Source of the DNA: Pseudarthrobacter sulfonivorans
Lineage (GTDB): Bacteria; Actinomycetota; Actinomycetes; Actinomycetales; Micrococcaceae
Length of the DNA: 64,000 nt
Direction of reading: 5' to 3'
NCBI RefSeq assembly: GCF_001484605.1
Contig: NZ_CP013747.1
Span: 558,001-622,000 of the forward strand
Part shown: piece after piece, positions 37,381 to 46,503 of the stretch
How positions within the stretch are numbered: position 1 is the first letter of the stretch
How the letters are laid out: the number at the start of each line of letters is the position of its first letter
The notes under the pieces: generated by a model
The model's input: only the letters and a program-made list of their open reading frames with translations
Told to the model about the DNA's origin: nothing
Database searches by the model: none
Position numbers and translations under genes: made by a program

Positions 37381-38202
37381 ATGACAGAAAGCAGCATCGC
37401 GCCCCGGCCTGCCGCTTTCAGCTACCCCGGCCACGGACCCAATGCCACTACCGGGATTGCCATCTGCCATGGCTTTACCGGCAGCCCGCTCAGCGTCCTG
37501 CCCTGGGCAGAGGACCTCGCCGCCCAAGGATTCGCCGTGTCGGTGCCGCTCCTGCCCGGCCACGGTACGGATTGGCGGCAGCTCGCCCGCTCGAACTGGC
37601 GTGACTGGTACGGGACTTTCGAATCGGCGTACCTGCAGCTGAGCGCCCGGACAGAGCAGTGTTTTGTGGCCGGCCTCTCGATGGGCGGCGCCATTGCGCT
37701 GCTGACTGCCGCCAGGCATCCCGTGGCTGGGGTCTCTTTGGTGAATCCCGGCCTCAGCTTCTACGACCGCCGCGTGCGGGTCATCGGAGTTCTCAAGTAC
37801 TTCCAACGCACCACGCTGCCCATTCAGGAGGAACAGCCGACGGCGGACGTCACCAATGACGGCGACTACTCACGGACTCCCTTGGCAGCCGTGCACGAGC
37901 TCAAGAAGCTTTTCGGCACAGCCACCCGCGGGCTACACCAGGTCACCGCCCCGGTGCAGGTTTTCAAGTCCCAGTCGGACGTCGTGGTGCCGGCCACCTC
38001 ACTCCTGATGTTGCGGCAGCGTTTGGGCCCACGGCTGGTGGAGGTAGTGGACCTGCACAACAGCGGTCACGTGGCCACCCTGGATGTTGATGCGCCCGAG
38101 ATTTTTGCCCGTTCCAGCGCCTTCTTCCTTGCCCATGCACCCAGCACTGCACCGTCAGCCCGAACCGCGGCCACACCTCACACCACCTCGGAGACTTCAT
38201 GA
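37381..38202 (+). CDS. Alpha/beta hydrolase (carboxylesterase type), first of a tandem pair
   Basis: A 273-residue cytoplasmic serine hydrolase. The oxyanion segment is ICHGFTGSPLSVLPWAEDLA, the nucleophile is in VAGLSMGGAIALLTA, the acid in VFKSQSDVVVPATS, and the His in NSGHVATLDVDA. This order is that of Est30-like carboxylesterases and monoacylglycerol lipases. It is probably a lipid or ester hydrolase, and the nearby acyltransferase and acyl-CoA ligase support a lipid link, but the substrate is unknown. Its stop overlaps the next hydrolase gene by four bases (ATGA). Confidence 0.88.
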   Translation: MTESSIAPRPAAFSYPGHGPNATTGIAICHGFTGSPLSVLPWAEDLAAQGFAVSVPLLPGHGTDWRQLARSNWRDWYGTFESAYLQLSARTEQCFVAGLSMGGAIALLTAARHPVAGVSLVNPGLSFYDRRVRVIGVLKYFQRTTLPIQEEQPTADVTNDGDYSRTPLAAVHELKKLFGTATRGLHQVTAPVQVFKSQSDVVVPATSLLMLRQRLGPRLVEVVDLHNSGHVATLDVDAPEIFARSSAFFLAHAPSTAPSARTAATPHTTSETS

Positions 38203-38993
38203 CCGGCGTACCGGACCACAGCCCTTTCAGCAGCACCGTCAACGGCGATGGAGCCCGGATCGGGGTGGTCCTCTCACACGGATTCACGGGCAGTCCGCAC
38301 GGGCTGCGCGCGTGGGCCCAGTCCCTTGCCGACGCCGGCTTCGCCGTACGCATGCCGTTGCTGCCCGGGCACGGCACCAGTTGGCAGGACCTTGCGCGCA
38401 CGCGCTGGCCGCAGTGGCACGGCGCCCTGGACGACGCCTACCTGGAGCTGGACTCCCGCTGCGACCACGTCTTCGTCGCCGGGCTGAGCATGGGCGGTGC
38501 CCTGGCCCTGAGAATTGCCGCCACCCGGCCCGTGGCGGGGGTGATCGTGGTGAACCCCGGACTGGTGATTGATGATCCCCGCGCTCCACTGGCCGGCATC
38601 CTGAAACTGGTCCTGAAGAGCACCCCGGCCATTGCCAACGACATCCTCAAGCCCGGGATGGACGAGGGCGCCTACCCGCGAACGCCCGTAGCCGCGGCCC
38701 ATGAGCTGAACAAGATGTTCAAGGACACCATCCGGCTGCTCCCCCGCATCACCGCGCCTGTCCGGGTCTTCCGGTCCACTGTGGACCACGTGGTTTCAGA
38801 CACGAGTGTGGCAGCGCTGCGCCGCGGCCTGACCAACGCTCCGCTCACACTGACCACCCTGGAGAACAGCTACCACGTGGCAACACTGGATAACGACGCC
38901 GAGGAGATCTTCCAGGGGTCCGCCGACTTCATCCGGGCGGTGGTTGCCGGCACGGCAGCAGCCCAGGTCCAGGAGGGCACCGCCCATGAATAG
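38199..38993 (+). CDS. Alpha/beta hydrolase, second of a tandem pair
   Basis: A 264-residue paralogue of the preceding protein with the same layout: LSHGFTGSPHGLRAWAQSLA, VAGLSMGGALALRIA, VFRSTVDHVVSDTS and NSYHVATLDNDAEE supply the oxyanion region, Ser, Asp and His. Shared motifs at equal spacing argue for an ancient tandem duplication. The start overlaps the first hydrolase by four bases and the stop overlaps the following gene by eight, so the three are one translation unit. The substrate is unknown. Confidence 0.88.
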   Translation: MTGVPDHSPFSSTVNGDGARIGVVLSHGFTGSPHGLRAWAQSLADAGFAVRMPLLPGHGTSWQDLARTRWPQWHGALDDAYLELDSRCDHVFVAGLSMGGALALRIAATRPVAGVIVVNPGLVIDDPRAPLAGILKLVLKSTPAIANDILKPGMDEGAYPRTPVAAAHELNKMFKDTIRLLPRITAPVRVFRSTVDHVVSDTSVAALRRGLTNAPLTLTTLENSYHVATLDNDAEEIFQGSADFIRAVVAGTAAAQVQEGTAHE

Positions 38994-39624
38994 GCCCGAC
39001 TCCGGCTCGCCGGACCAGAGCGCAAACCAGGACGACGCTGTGTGGCTGGACCTCGTGGCCCGGCTCGAAGAGAAACCTGCCACCCCTACCGGCACAGCGG
39101 ACCCGGACATCGCCGCCTCCCCGGGCCCTGACGCCACGGGCATTGACCCTGAAACTCCTGGTCCGGCCGGCCCGGAGGCCGTGGCCGGGTCCGGCAGGTC
39201 CGCGACGTTCCGCGACTTTGATCCGCTGGGTCTGGCGGGAACAGCCCCCACCGAACTGTCCGCAGCCGAACGGCAGGCGGCGACGCCGGGTGCCACCGGG
39301 CAGGCCGACGCCGGCGAACGGACCGGCGCTGACAGCCAGGGCGGCCCCGCCTTCGGCCCGCGTGACTACGCTGCGGAGGACGACCCTGGGGACTTCGTTC
39401 CCGAAGAACCGCCAAGCCTTGCCGGTACGGATCCCCTGACCATGCTTGCGTGGCTTGGCGCAATTGGTGCGCCCGTTGCCTTGCTCCTGGCCGTAATGTT
39501 CTGGCGGTCAGCGCCGCTGCTGGCGATTGTGGGCATGGTGGCGGTGTTCATCCTTGCCGTGGTTTACCTCATCATGAAGCTGCCCCAGGAAAAAGACGAG
39601 AACGACGACGGCGCCCGCGTCTAA
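38986..39624 (+). CDS. Membrane protein with long disordered N-terminus
   Basis: A 212-residue protein not recognised as a named family. About 130 residues of acidic, Pro/Gly/Ala-rich low-complexity sequence precede RDFDPLGL- and FGPRDYAAEDDPGDFVPEEP-type motifs, then two helices (MLAWLGAIGAPVALLLAVMF and LLAIVGMVAVFILAVVYLIM) and a charged tail. ATG 38986 has AGGAGG 10 bases upstream and lies in an 8-base ATGAATAG overlap with the hydrolase stop. The FVPEEPPSL motif before the helices seems typical of actinobacterial hypothetical proteins. Function unknown. Confidence 0.8.
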   Translation: MNRPDSGSPDQSANQDDAVWLDLVARLEEKPATPTGTADPDIAASPGPDATGIDPETPGPAGPEAVAGSGRSATFRDFDPLGLAGTAPTELSAAERQAATPGATGQADAGERTGADSQGGPAFGPRDYAAEDDPGDFVPEEPPSLAGTDPLTMLAWLGAIGAPVALLLAVMFWRSAPLLAIVGMVAVFILAVVYLIMKLPQEKDENDDGARV

Positions 39625-39634
39625 GGTCCGTCCC

Positions 39635-40723
39635 TCACCGCATGCGGCTGCTGACGCGGGACAGATCGGCCGCCCCGATGAGCCCCGCGTTTGGTCCGAG
39701 CGCTGCCAGTTCGATGCCGGCCGCCGGACGGAAGCCCCGGCCCGTTAGGTTCCGGGCGAACGCCTTGCGCGCGGGCTCCACCAGCAGGTCCCCTGCCGAG
39801 CAGAGTCCCCCGCCGATCACAAACAGTCCCGGATCCAAAGCTGCCGCCAGGTTCGCCAATCCCAGGCCCAGCCACTCGCCCACTTCATCCAGGAGTTCGC
39901 GGCAGGCCGCGTCACCGGCGAGTGCCAGATCAGTGACAATGGCCCCGGTGATCTGCTCGGCGTCACCGCCGACGGAGGCCAGCAGTTCCTGGGCAACCGG
40001 CGAATTGGCGCGCGCCAGAATCCTCGCTTCCCGGCCCAGGGCGTTGCCAGAGGCGTACTGCTCCCAGCAGCCCCGGTTGCCGCACTCGCAACGCTGCCCG
40101 CCGGGCATGATGATCTGGTGGCCGAATTCACCGGCTACACCAAACCGGCCGCGCTCCACCCGCCCGTCCATCACCATGGCACCGCCGATGCCGGTACCGA
40201 GGGTGATGCAGACCAGCCGGTCCTCGCCCTGCCCCGCACCAAAGCGCCATTCCGCCCAGGCCGCGGCGTCGGCGTCGTTCGTCAGCAGCACAGGCCGGCG
40301 CAGCAGGCGCTGCAGGTTTGCCCGCAACGGCTCGTTGCGCCAGGCGAGGTGCGGACTGAAAAGCACGGTTCCGCCGTCCAGGTCCATCCAACCGGCCGCA
40401 CCGATGCCTACTGACCACACCCTGTGGCCGGCCCCGAGTTCGTCCACGAGCTCTACGATGACCTGCTCCACCGCGCGCGGGTCGCTGCCGGGGGTGGACC
40501 GCCGGGCCTCGCTCAGGATCCTTCCGTCGGCGTCCACTACGCCGGCGGCGACCTTGGTGCCGCCGATATCAATGCCGATTGCCAGTCCCTTGCGCCCGAG
40601 CCGCAGGTGCTCGCGGAACGTTTCCGTCCGTCTGGGCCGGGCCCTCGAGGCCAGCGGCCGCCGCCGCCAGGGGGCCGGACGTCGGAGCGGAGCGGCTGGC
40701 TCGCCAGGGGGCGTTACGTACAT
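39635..40723 (-). CDS. ROK-family glucokinase
   Basis: A cytoplasmic sugar kinase of up to 362 residues. The ATP-binding motif is LAIGIDIGGTKVAAGVVDAD (from about residue 47). The ROK zinc motif is QRCECGNRGCWEQYASGNA, and CITLGTGIGGAMVMDG follows. Most such actinobacterial enzymes phosphorylate glucose with ATP; polyphosphate use cannot be judged. The first 45 residues are basic and unlike the family, so the true start may be further in; no strong ribosome site resolves it. It converges with the membrane-protein gene 10 bases away. Confidence 0.87.
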   Translation of the reverse strand: MYVTPPGEPAAPLRRPAPWRRRPLASRARPRRTETFREHLRLGRKGLAIGIDIGGTKVAAGVVDADGRILSEARRSTPGSDPRAVEQVIVELVDELGAGHRVWSVGIGAAGWMDLDGGTVLFSPHLAWRNEPLRANLQRLLRRPVLLTNDADAAAWAEWRFGAGQGEDRLVCITLGTGIGGAMVMDGRVERGRFGVAGEFGHQIIMPGGQRCECGNRGCWEQYASGNALGREARILARANSPVAQELLASVGGDAEQITGAIVTDLALAGDAACRELLDEVGEWLGLGLANLAAALDPGLFVIGGGLCSAGDLLVEPARKAFARNLTGRGFRPAAGIELAALGPNAGLIGAADLSRVSSRMR

Positions 40724-40792
40724 AGTGCTTCATTCTAGGGCGCGCCGGGCGGGCAACGCCGGAGGCCGGGCCCATGGCCACCCCACTCCTCT

Positions 40793-40821
40793 TTGACTCA
40801 TATGTTACTGGCCAGTAGGTT
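40793..40821 (+). promoter_or_regulatory. Promoter of the acyl-CoA ligase gene with internal palindrome
   Basis: TTGACT at 40793-40798 and TAGGTT at 40816-40821 are separated by 17 bases. The spacer and first -10 bases carry the palindrome TACTGGCCAGTA (40806-40817), a plausible operator for a repressor. The GTG start is about 80 bases downstream. Confidence 0.55.
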
Positions 40822-40901
40822 TGTTTCTGCACGGCCAAGTTGCAGGCGTATTAGTCTTTAGGCATACCCTGTGCGGGTCTATGGATATCAAAGGAGCTAT
40901 A

Positions 40902-42710
40902 GTGCGCGAATTCAGTGTTCCGCCCCTGGTTGTTGTCCCACCGGAAACCAACATCACCGATCTTGTGCTTCGGCAGGCAGCCAAGCCCAGCAACCCGGCG
41001 CTCTTCTCGCGGCTGGACTCCGCAGGCGCCTGGCGGGACGTCTCCGCCACAGACTTCCTTGCGGACGTCCAAGCCCTTGCGAAGGGCCTGATGGCCAGCG
41101 GCGTGGGAGCCGGCGACCGGGTGGGCATCATGTCCCGCACACGCTACGAGTGGGCCCTCATCGACTTCGCCATCTGGTTCGCCGGCGCCGTCTCGGTGCC
41201 CATCTACGAGACCTCCTCGCCGTCGCAGGTTGCCTGGAACCTCGGCGATTCAGGGGCGGTGGCCGCCTTCGGCGAGGCCGCCCACCATGAGGACATCATC
41301 CGGCAGGCTGCCACCTCGGAAGGCCTCACCGCCCTCCAGCACGTCTGGCAGCTCGAAGGCGGCGGACTGGACGCCGTCCGTGAGGCCGGACGGGACGTCA
41401 GCGACGCCGACCTTGAGGCCCGACGCAGTGCCGCCAACCTGGACGACATCGCCACCATCATCTACACGTCAGGAACCACGGGCCGGCCCAAGGGCTGCGA
41501 ACTCACCCACGGGAACTTCGTTGAGCTCTCCGACAACGCCCTGGCCATCATCGGCGAGATTGTGCACGAGAACGCCAAGACCATCATGTTCCTGCCGCTG
41601 GCGCACGTGTTCGCGCGCTTCATCTCCGTCCTGGCCATGGCCGCCGGAACCACCGTGGCGCATACCCCGGACATCAAGAACCTGCTTGCCGACCTGCAGA
41701 GCTACGAGCCCACGTTTATCCTGGCTGTTCCGCGGGTCTTCGAGAAGGTCTACAACTCGGCGCTGACAAAGGCCGAGGACGGCGGCAAGGGCCCCATCTT
41801 CCACCGGGCCGCGGATACCGCTATCGCCTTCTCCAAGGCCAGGCAGGCAGGGCACGTTGGCCTGGGGCTGAAGCTCCGCCATGCACTGTTCGACAAGCTG
41901 GTCTATGGCAAGCTACGTGCCGCCATGGGCGGGCATGTTGCCCACGCCGTGTCCGGCGGCGGGCCACTGGGAGAGCGACTGGGCCACTTCTTCCAGGGCA
42001 TCGGCCTGCAAGTGCTCGAGGGCTACGGCCTGACCGAGACTACCGCCCCAATCTCCGTCAACACGCCGGCCCTGATCAAGATCGGTTCCGTGGGGAAGCC
42101 CCTGCCGGGCAACTCCGTCAGGATCGCCGAAGACGGCGAGATCCTGGCTAAGGGCGTCTGTGTGATGCGCGGCTACTACAAGCGCGATGACCTGATGGCG
42201 GATACGTTTGCCGATGACTGGTTCCGCACCGGCGACATCGGACGGCTCGACGAGAGCGGCTTCCTGTGGATCACCGGCCGCAAGAAGGAAATCATCGTCA
42301 CGGCCGGCGGTAAGAACGTGGTTCCGGCCCTGCTGGAGGACCAGATCCGGGCGGATGCGCTGGTGTCCCAGGTCCTGGTGGTGGGTGACAACCGGCCGTT
42401 CATCGGCGCCCTGGTGACCCTGGACCAGGAGGCCCTGCCGGGCTGGCTCCAGCGGCACGGACTGCCGGCCACCACCACGCTCGACGAAGCCGTCGAGAAC
42501 CCGGTGGTCAAGGCCGCTGTGCAGGACCTGATCACGCATGCCAACGCCTCGGTGTCGCAGGCGGAAGCCATCAAGTCATTCCGGATCGTCGCTTCGGACT
42601 TCACGGAAGCTTCCGGCCACCTGACGCCGTCCATGAAGGTGAAGCGGGCCCAGGTGATGAAGGACTTCGAGACAGTCATCGAGGAAATGTACGGCGCGCC
42701 GCGCGGCTAG
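40902..42710 (+). CDS. fadD15: Long-chain fatty acid--CoA ligase (FadD15 type)
   Basis: An AMP-forming acyl-CoA synthetase of 602 residues that activates fatty acids with ATP and CoA. Adenylate-forming motifs are ATIIYTSGTTGRPKGCELTH (P-loop), VLEGYGLTETTAPISVN and WFRTGDIGRLDESGFLWITG, with GRKKEIIVTAGGKNVVPALL near the C-terminal domain. It matches Rv2187 by type and position. AAGGAG five bases before GTG 40902 makes it the likely start rather than upstream codons. The promoter at 40793 carries a palindrome. It ends just before a large inverted repeat shared with pyc. Confidence 0.94.
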   Translation: MREFSVPPLVVVPPETNITDLVLRQAAKPSNPALFSRLDSAGAWRDVSATDFLADVQALAKGLMASGVGAGDRVGIMSRTRYEWALIDFAIWFAGAVSVPIYETSSPSQVAWNLGDSGAVAAFGEAAHHEDIIRQAATSEGLTALQHVWQLEGGGLDAVREAGRDVSDADLEARRSAANLDDIATIIYTSGTTGRPKGCELTHGNFVELSDNALAIIGEIVHENAKTIMFLPLAHVFARFISVLAMAAGTTVAHTPDIKNLLADLQSYEPTFILAVPRVFEKVYNSALTKAEDGGKGPIFHRAADTAIAFSKARQAGHVGLGLKLRHALFDKLVYGKLRAAMGGHVAHAVSGGGPLGERLGHFFQGIGLQVLEGYGLTETTAPISVNTPALIKIGSVGKPLPGNSVRIAEDGEILAKGVCVMRGYYKRDDLMADTFADDWFRTGDIGRLDESGFLWITGRKKEIIVTAGGKNVVPALLEDQIRADALVSQVLVVGDNRPFIGALVTLDQEALPGWLQRHGLPATTTLDEAVENPVVKAAVQDLITHANASVSQAEAIKSFRIVASDFTEASGHLTPSMKVKRAQVMKDFETVIEEMYGAPRG

Positions 42711-42727
42711 CGGATATCCGTCCCAAG

Positions 42728-42800
42728 CAAACAACAACGCGGGGTCACTTCCCGCCCCCCGATGCACTCGGATGGGCGTGAAGTGACCCCGCGTTGTTTG
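42728..42800. terminator. Large palindrome between convergent acyl-CoA ligase and pyc genes
   Basis: An 18-base perfect arm pair (ACAACGCGGGGTCACTTC and its complement) plus an inner CGCCC/GGGCG pair form a hairpin of about 23 pairs with one mismatch and a loop of about 20 bases. It sits 17 bases after one stop and 6 bases before the other, so it probably terminates both genes. T-rich but interrupted sequence (TTGTTTG) flanks it on both strands. It may instead be a copy of a dispersed repeat. Confidence 0.75.
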
Positions 42801-42806
42801 TAGGGT

Positions 42807-45800
42807 CTACTCGACGACCAGGAGGAGGTCCCCGCCCTGCACCTGCTCCACCGCTGAAATGGCGAGCCGCGAGACTTTGCCTGCCACCGGCGTCGTAATG
42901 GAGGCTTCCATCTTCATCGCTTCGATGGTGGCCACCGTGTCACCGGCGTTGACCGTGTCACCGGCCGTAACGGTCACGGTGACGGCGCCGGCGAACGGCG
43001 CGGCAACGTGGCCGGGCTGGGCCGGGTCTGCCTTCTCTGCGGCCTTGACGTTGCTCACCACGGAGCGGTCACGGACCACAACGGGGCGGGACTGGCCGTT
43101 CAGGGTGCACATCACCGTGCGCATGCCCTTTTCATCGGGCTCGGAAACGGCTTCCAGCGAGGCGATCAGCCGGACACCCTTCTCCAGCTGGATCTCGTGC
43201 TCCGCACCACGCTGAAGGCCATAGAGGTAGTCGCGGGTGTCGAGCACGGAAATGTTGCCGTACGTCTCCACGCTCTTGAGGTAGTCCTTGGTGGGACCCT
43301 CGAAGAGCAGGCGGTTCAGTGTGCCCTGGCGGGTCTTGGAATCACCCTTGAGCGCGGCGCTGTCCTCGGGGCTGAGGTCAACGTCGCGGACCTTGATGCT
43401 GCGGCCCTGGAGCGCCTTGGTGCGGAACGGTTCCGGCCATCCTCCGGGCGGGTCGCCGAGTTCACCGGACAGGAAGCCGATGACGGAGTCGGGGATGTCG
43501 TAGTTCTGCGGGTTTTCGTTGAAGTCCGCGGGATCTGCGTTGAGACCTACGAGGTGCAGGGCGAGATCGCCCACCACCTTGGACGACGGCGTGACCTTCA
43601 CCAGGCGGCCCAGTATGCGGTCCGCAGCGGTGTACATGTCCTCGATCGCCTCAAACCGCTCCCCCAGGCCGAGCGCCATCGCCTGCTGGCGCAGGTTGGA
43701 CAGCTGGCCGCCCGGGATTTCGTGCTGGTAGACACGGCCGGTGGGGCCCGGGAGGCCTGATTCGAACGGCGCGTAGACGCGGCGCACCGCTTCCCAGTAC
43801 GGCTCAAGGGAGCTGACTGCGTCAAGGCTCAAGCCGGTGTCCCGCGGGGTGTGCGCCAGCGCCGCCACAAGGGCGGAGGCGGACGGCTGGCTGGTGGTCC
43901 CGGCCAGCGAGGCGGATGCAACGTCAACGGCGTCCACGCCGGCGTCGACTGCCGCCAGCAGGGTGGCCAGCTGGCCGCCTGCTGTGTCATGGGTGTGGAG
44001 GTGGACCGGGAGGTCGAAGCGTTCGCGCAGGGCGGCCACCAGCTTGGCGGCCGCTGCCGGGCGGAGCAGCCCGGCCATGTCCTTGATGGCCAGGATGTGG
44101 GCGCCGGCGTCCACAATCCGCTGAGCCAGTTCCAGGTAGTAGTCCAGCGTGTACAGCTTCTCGTCCGGGTTCAACATGTCGCCGGTGTAACACAGTGCTA
44201 CCTCGGCTACCGCAGTGCCGGTGGCCCGGACGGCGCGGATGGCGGGTGCCATCTGGTTCACGTCGTTCAGGGCATCGAAGATGCGGAAGATGTCGATGCC
44301 GGTGGCGGCGGCCTCGTTGACGAAAGCAACCGTCACCTCTTCCGGGTACGGCGTGTAGCCCACCGTGTTCCGGCCGCGCAGCAGCATCTGCAGGCAGACA
44401 TTGGGCAGCGCCTTCCGCAGGGCAGCCAGGCGGTCCCAGGGGTCCTCGCCGAGGAAGCGCAGGGCCACATCGTAGGTTGCGCCGCCCCAGGCCTCAACGG
44501 ACAGGAGCTCCGGCAGGAGCGCTGTGACCGCGGGACCGGCAGCCACGAGGTCCCGGGTACGCACGCGGGTGGCCAGCAGGGACTGGTGGGCGTCGCGGAA
44601 GGTGGTGTCGGTGACGGCCACGGCGGTCTGCTCACGCAGGGCCTTGGCGAAGCCTTCAGGGCCAAGCTCCAGCAGACGCTGGCGCGATCCCGGTGCGGCC
44701 TGCCGATCCCCAACGGCGGGGAGTTTGGCGGCCGGATCCGAATGCACTTTCAGCTCGCCGTTGGGCTTGTTGACGGTGACTTCGGCCAGCCACGTCAGGA
44801 GCTTGGTGCCGCGGTCGGCGGAGACCCGGGCCTTCAGCAGCTGGGGACGCTCGTCGATGAAGTTGGTGGCGACGTTGCCGGCAATGAAGTCAGCATCGTC
44901 GAGCACGGCCTGGAGGAAGGAAATGTTGGTGGACACACCCCGGATGCGGAACTCCGCGAGTGCCCGGCGTGCGCGGGCCACGGCGGCCGGATAGTCGCGG
45001 CCGCGGCAGCTCAGCTTCACGAGCATGGAGTCGAAGTGGGGACTGATTTCGGCACCCGAGTACACGGTGCCGCCGTCGAGCCTTACACCGGCACCGCCGG
45101 CGGAGCGGTAGCCGGTGATCTTCCCGACGTCGGGCCGGAACCCGTTGGCCGGGTCCTCGGTGGTGATGCGGCACTGCAGCGCTGCGCCCTTGAGCTGGAC
45201 CGTCTCCTGGGAGAGGCCCAGGTCCGCGAGGGTCTCGCCGGAAGCGATCCGAAGCTGTGCCTGCACCAGGTCAACGTCCGTCACTTCCTCAGTGACGGTG
45301 TGTTCGACCTGGATGCGGGGGTTCATTTCGATGAAGACGTGCTGGCCGGCGCGTTCGCCGACGGTGTCCACCAGGAACTCCACGGTTCCGGCGTTGACGT
45401 AGTTCAGGGCCTTGGCGAACTTCACCGCGTCACGGTAAAGGGCCTGGCGGATGCCTTCGTCCAGGTTGGGCGCGGGGGCGATCTCAATGACCTTCTGGTG
45501 ACGGCGCTGGATGGAGCAGTCACGTTCGAAGAGGTGGATGACGTTACCCTCGGCGTCGGCCAGGATCTGCACCTCGATGTGGCGCGGGCGGAGCACCGCC
45601 TGCTCCAGGAACATGGTGGGGTCACCGAATGCCGCATCGGCTTCGCGCATGGCGGCCTGCAGGGCCTCGGGAAGGGCTTCCCTCGTGTCGACGCGGCGCA
45701 TGCCACGTCCGCCGCCGCCGGCGACGGCCTTGGCGAAGATGGGGAAACCGATCTCGTCGGCTGCAGCGATCAGCTCATCCATGTCCTTCGAGGGTTCACT

Positions 45801-46202
45801 CGATTTCAGGACCGGAACACCGGCCTCACGGGCAGCCTTCAGTGCTGCCACCTTGTTGCCGGCCAGCTCAAGCACCTCAGCCGGCGGGCCAACGAAGGTG
45901 ATGCCCGCTTCCTGTGCAGCGCGGGCCAGGTCGGGGTTTTCCGAAAGGAAGCCGTAGCCGGGGTAGATGGCGTCGGCGCCGGACTCCTTGGCGACGCGGA
46001 CCACTTCGGCAACATCCAGGTAGGCCCGGACGGGATGCCCCACTTCGCCGATCAGATATGCCTCATCGGCCTTCTGGCGGTGGATCGAGTTTCGGTCCTC
46101 ATTGGGGAAGACAGCAACGGTCTTAGCGCCCAGCTCGTAGCTGGCACGGAAGGCCCTGATCGCGATTTCGCCGCGGTTGGCCACCAGAATCTTGGAAAAC
46201 AT
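42807..46202 (-). CDS. pyc: Pyruvate carboxylase
   Basis: A 1131-residue biotin enzyme that carboxylates pyruvate to oxaloacetate, refilling the TCA cycle. Order of domains: biotin carboxylase (residues about 1-450, with AVAGGGGRGMRRVDTREALP and FIEMNPRIQVEHTVTEEVTD), carboxyltransferase (about 530-800, TDTTFRDAHQSLLATRVRTR and HLHTHDTAGGQLATLLAAVD), and C-terminal biotinyl domain with TIEAMKMEASI. Length is normal. AGGAG five bases before the ATG supports the start. The single-chain alpha4 type is expected in this group. Its promoter lies in the 301-base gap shared with the ParA-like gene. Confidence 0.98.
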   Translation of the reverse strand: MFSKILVANRGEIAIRAFRASYELGAKTVAVFPNEDRNSIHRQKADEAYLIGEVGHPVRAYLDVAEVVRVAKESGADAIYPGYGFLSENPDLARAAQEAGITFVGPPAEVLELAGNKVAALKAAREAGVPVLKSSEPSKDMDELIAAADEIGFPIFAKAVAGGGGRGMRRVDTREALPEALQAAMREADAAFGDPTMFLEQAVLRPRHIEVQILADAEGNVIHLFERDCSIQRRHQKVIEIAPAPNLDEGIRQALYRDAVKFAKALNYVNAGTVEFLVDTVGERAGQHVFIEMNPRIQVEHTVTEEVTDVDLVQAQLRIASGETLADLGLSQETVQLKGAALQCRITTEDPANGFRPDVGKITGYRSAGGAGVRLDGGTVYSGAEISPHFDSMLVKLSCRGRDYPAAVARARRALAEFRIRGVSTNISFLQAVLDDADFIAGNVATNFIDERPQLLKARVSADRGTKLLTWLAEVTVNKPNGELKVHSDPAAKLPAVGDRQAAPGSRQRLLELGPEGFAKALREQTAVAVTDTTFRDAHQSLLATRVRTRDLVAAGPAVTALLPELLSVEAWGGATYDVALRFLGEDPWDRLAALRKALPNVCLQMLLRGRNTVGYTPYPEEVTVAFVNEAAATGIDIFRIFDALNDVNQMAPAIRAVRATGTAVAEVALCYTGDMLNPDEKLYTLDYYLELAQRIVDAGAHILAIKDMAGLLRPAAAAKLVAALRERFDLPVHLHTHDTAGGQLATLLAAVDAGVDAVDVASASLAGTTSQPSASALVAALAHTPRDTGLSLDAVSSLEPYWEAVRRVYAPFESGLPGPTGRVYQHEIPGGQLSNLRQQAMALGLGERFEAIEDMYTAADRILGRLVKVTPSSKVVGDLALHLVGLNADPADFNENPQNYDIPDSVIGFLSGELGDPPGGWPEPFRTKALQGRSIKVRDVDLSPEDSAALKGDSKTRQGTLNRLLFEGPTKDYLKSVETYGNISVLDTRDYLYGLQRGAEHEIQLEKGVRLIASLEAVSEPDEKGMRTVMCTLNGQSRPVVVRDRSVVSNVKAAEKADPAQPGHVAAPFAGAVTVTVTAGDTVNAGDTVATIEAMKMEASITTPVAGKVSRLAISAVEQVQGGDLLLVVE

Positions 46203-46503
46203 AATTCTCCTGCATCATTGCGGGTGTATCGGTAAGTGGTCACAGTGTCTAAGACCCGCGCTCAGAAATACAAATCATTGTGGCCACAGTCACAGAAGCT
46301 TCCGTCATGTCCCGCGTGCATCGACGGAGGCTGGCAGAACCGGCCACCCATACCATCGCCGTGCCATGCCGCGTCCCCATAAGACGGGATTCACCGGCGC
46401 AGCCACATATGATGAGTAAGGCGGCTCGAGCCGCCGGCTTCGGCAGTGCCGGAGCAAACATTACCCCCAACACGGCAGCCGGCGTTAGGTTTTGGTCTCA
46501 CAA
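46203..46503. promoter_or_regulatory. Divergent regulatory gap between pyc and the ParA-like gene
   Basis: No gene is apparent; short open frames lack ribosome sites. For pyc, TTGTAT and TAGACA spaced by 16 bases (minus strand, near 46245-46275) are a weak promoter. Just upstream is the 10-base palindrome TGTGGCCACA at 46279-46288. For the ParA-like gene, TAGGTT at 46486-46491 is a possible -10 whose start point would leave only about six untranslated bases. Confidence 0.4.

Noticed and set aside
43851..46235. Long plus-strand open frame of about 790 codons opposite pyc
   Set aside because: It lies antisense to a clear pyruvate carboxylase, has no protein-family character and reflects third-position GC bias.
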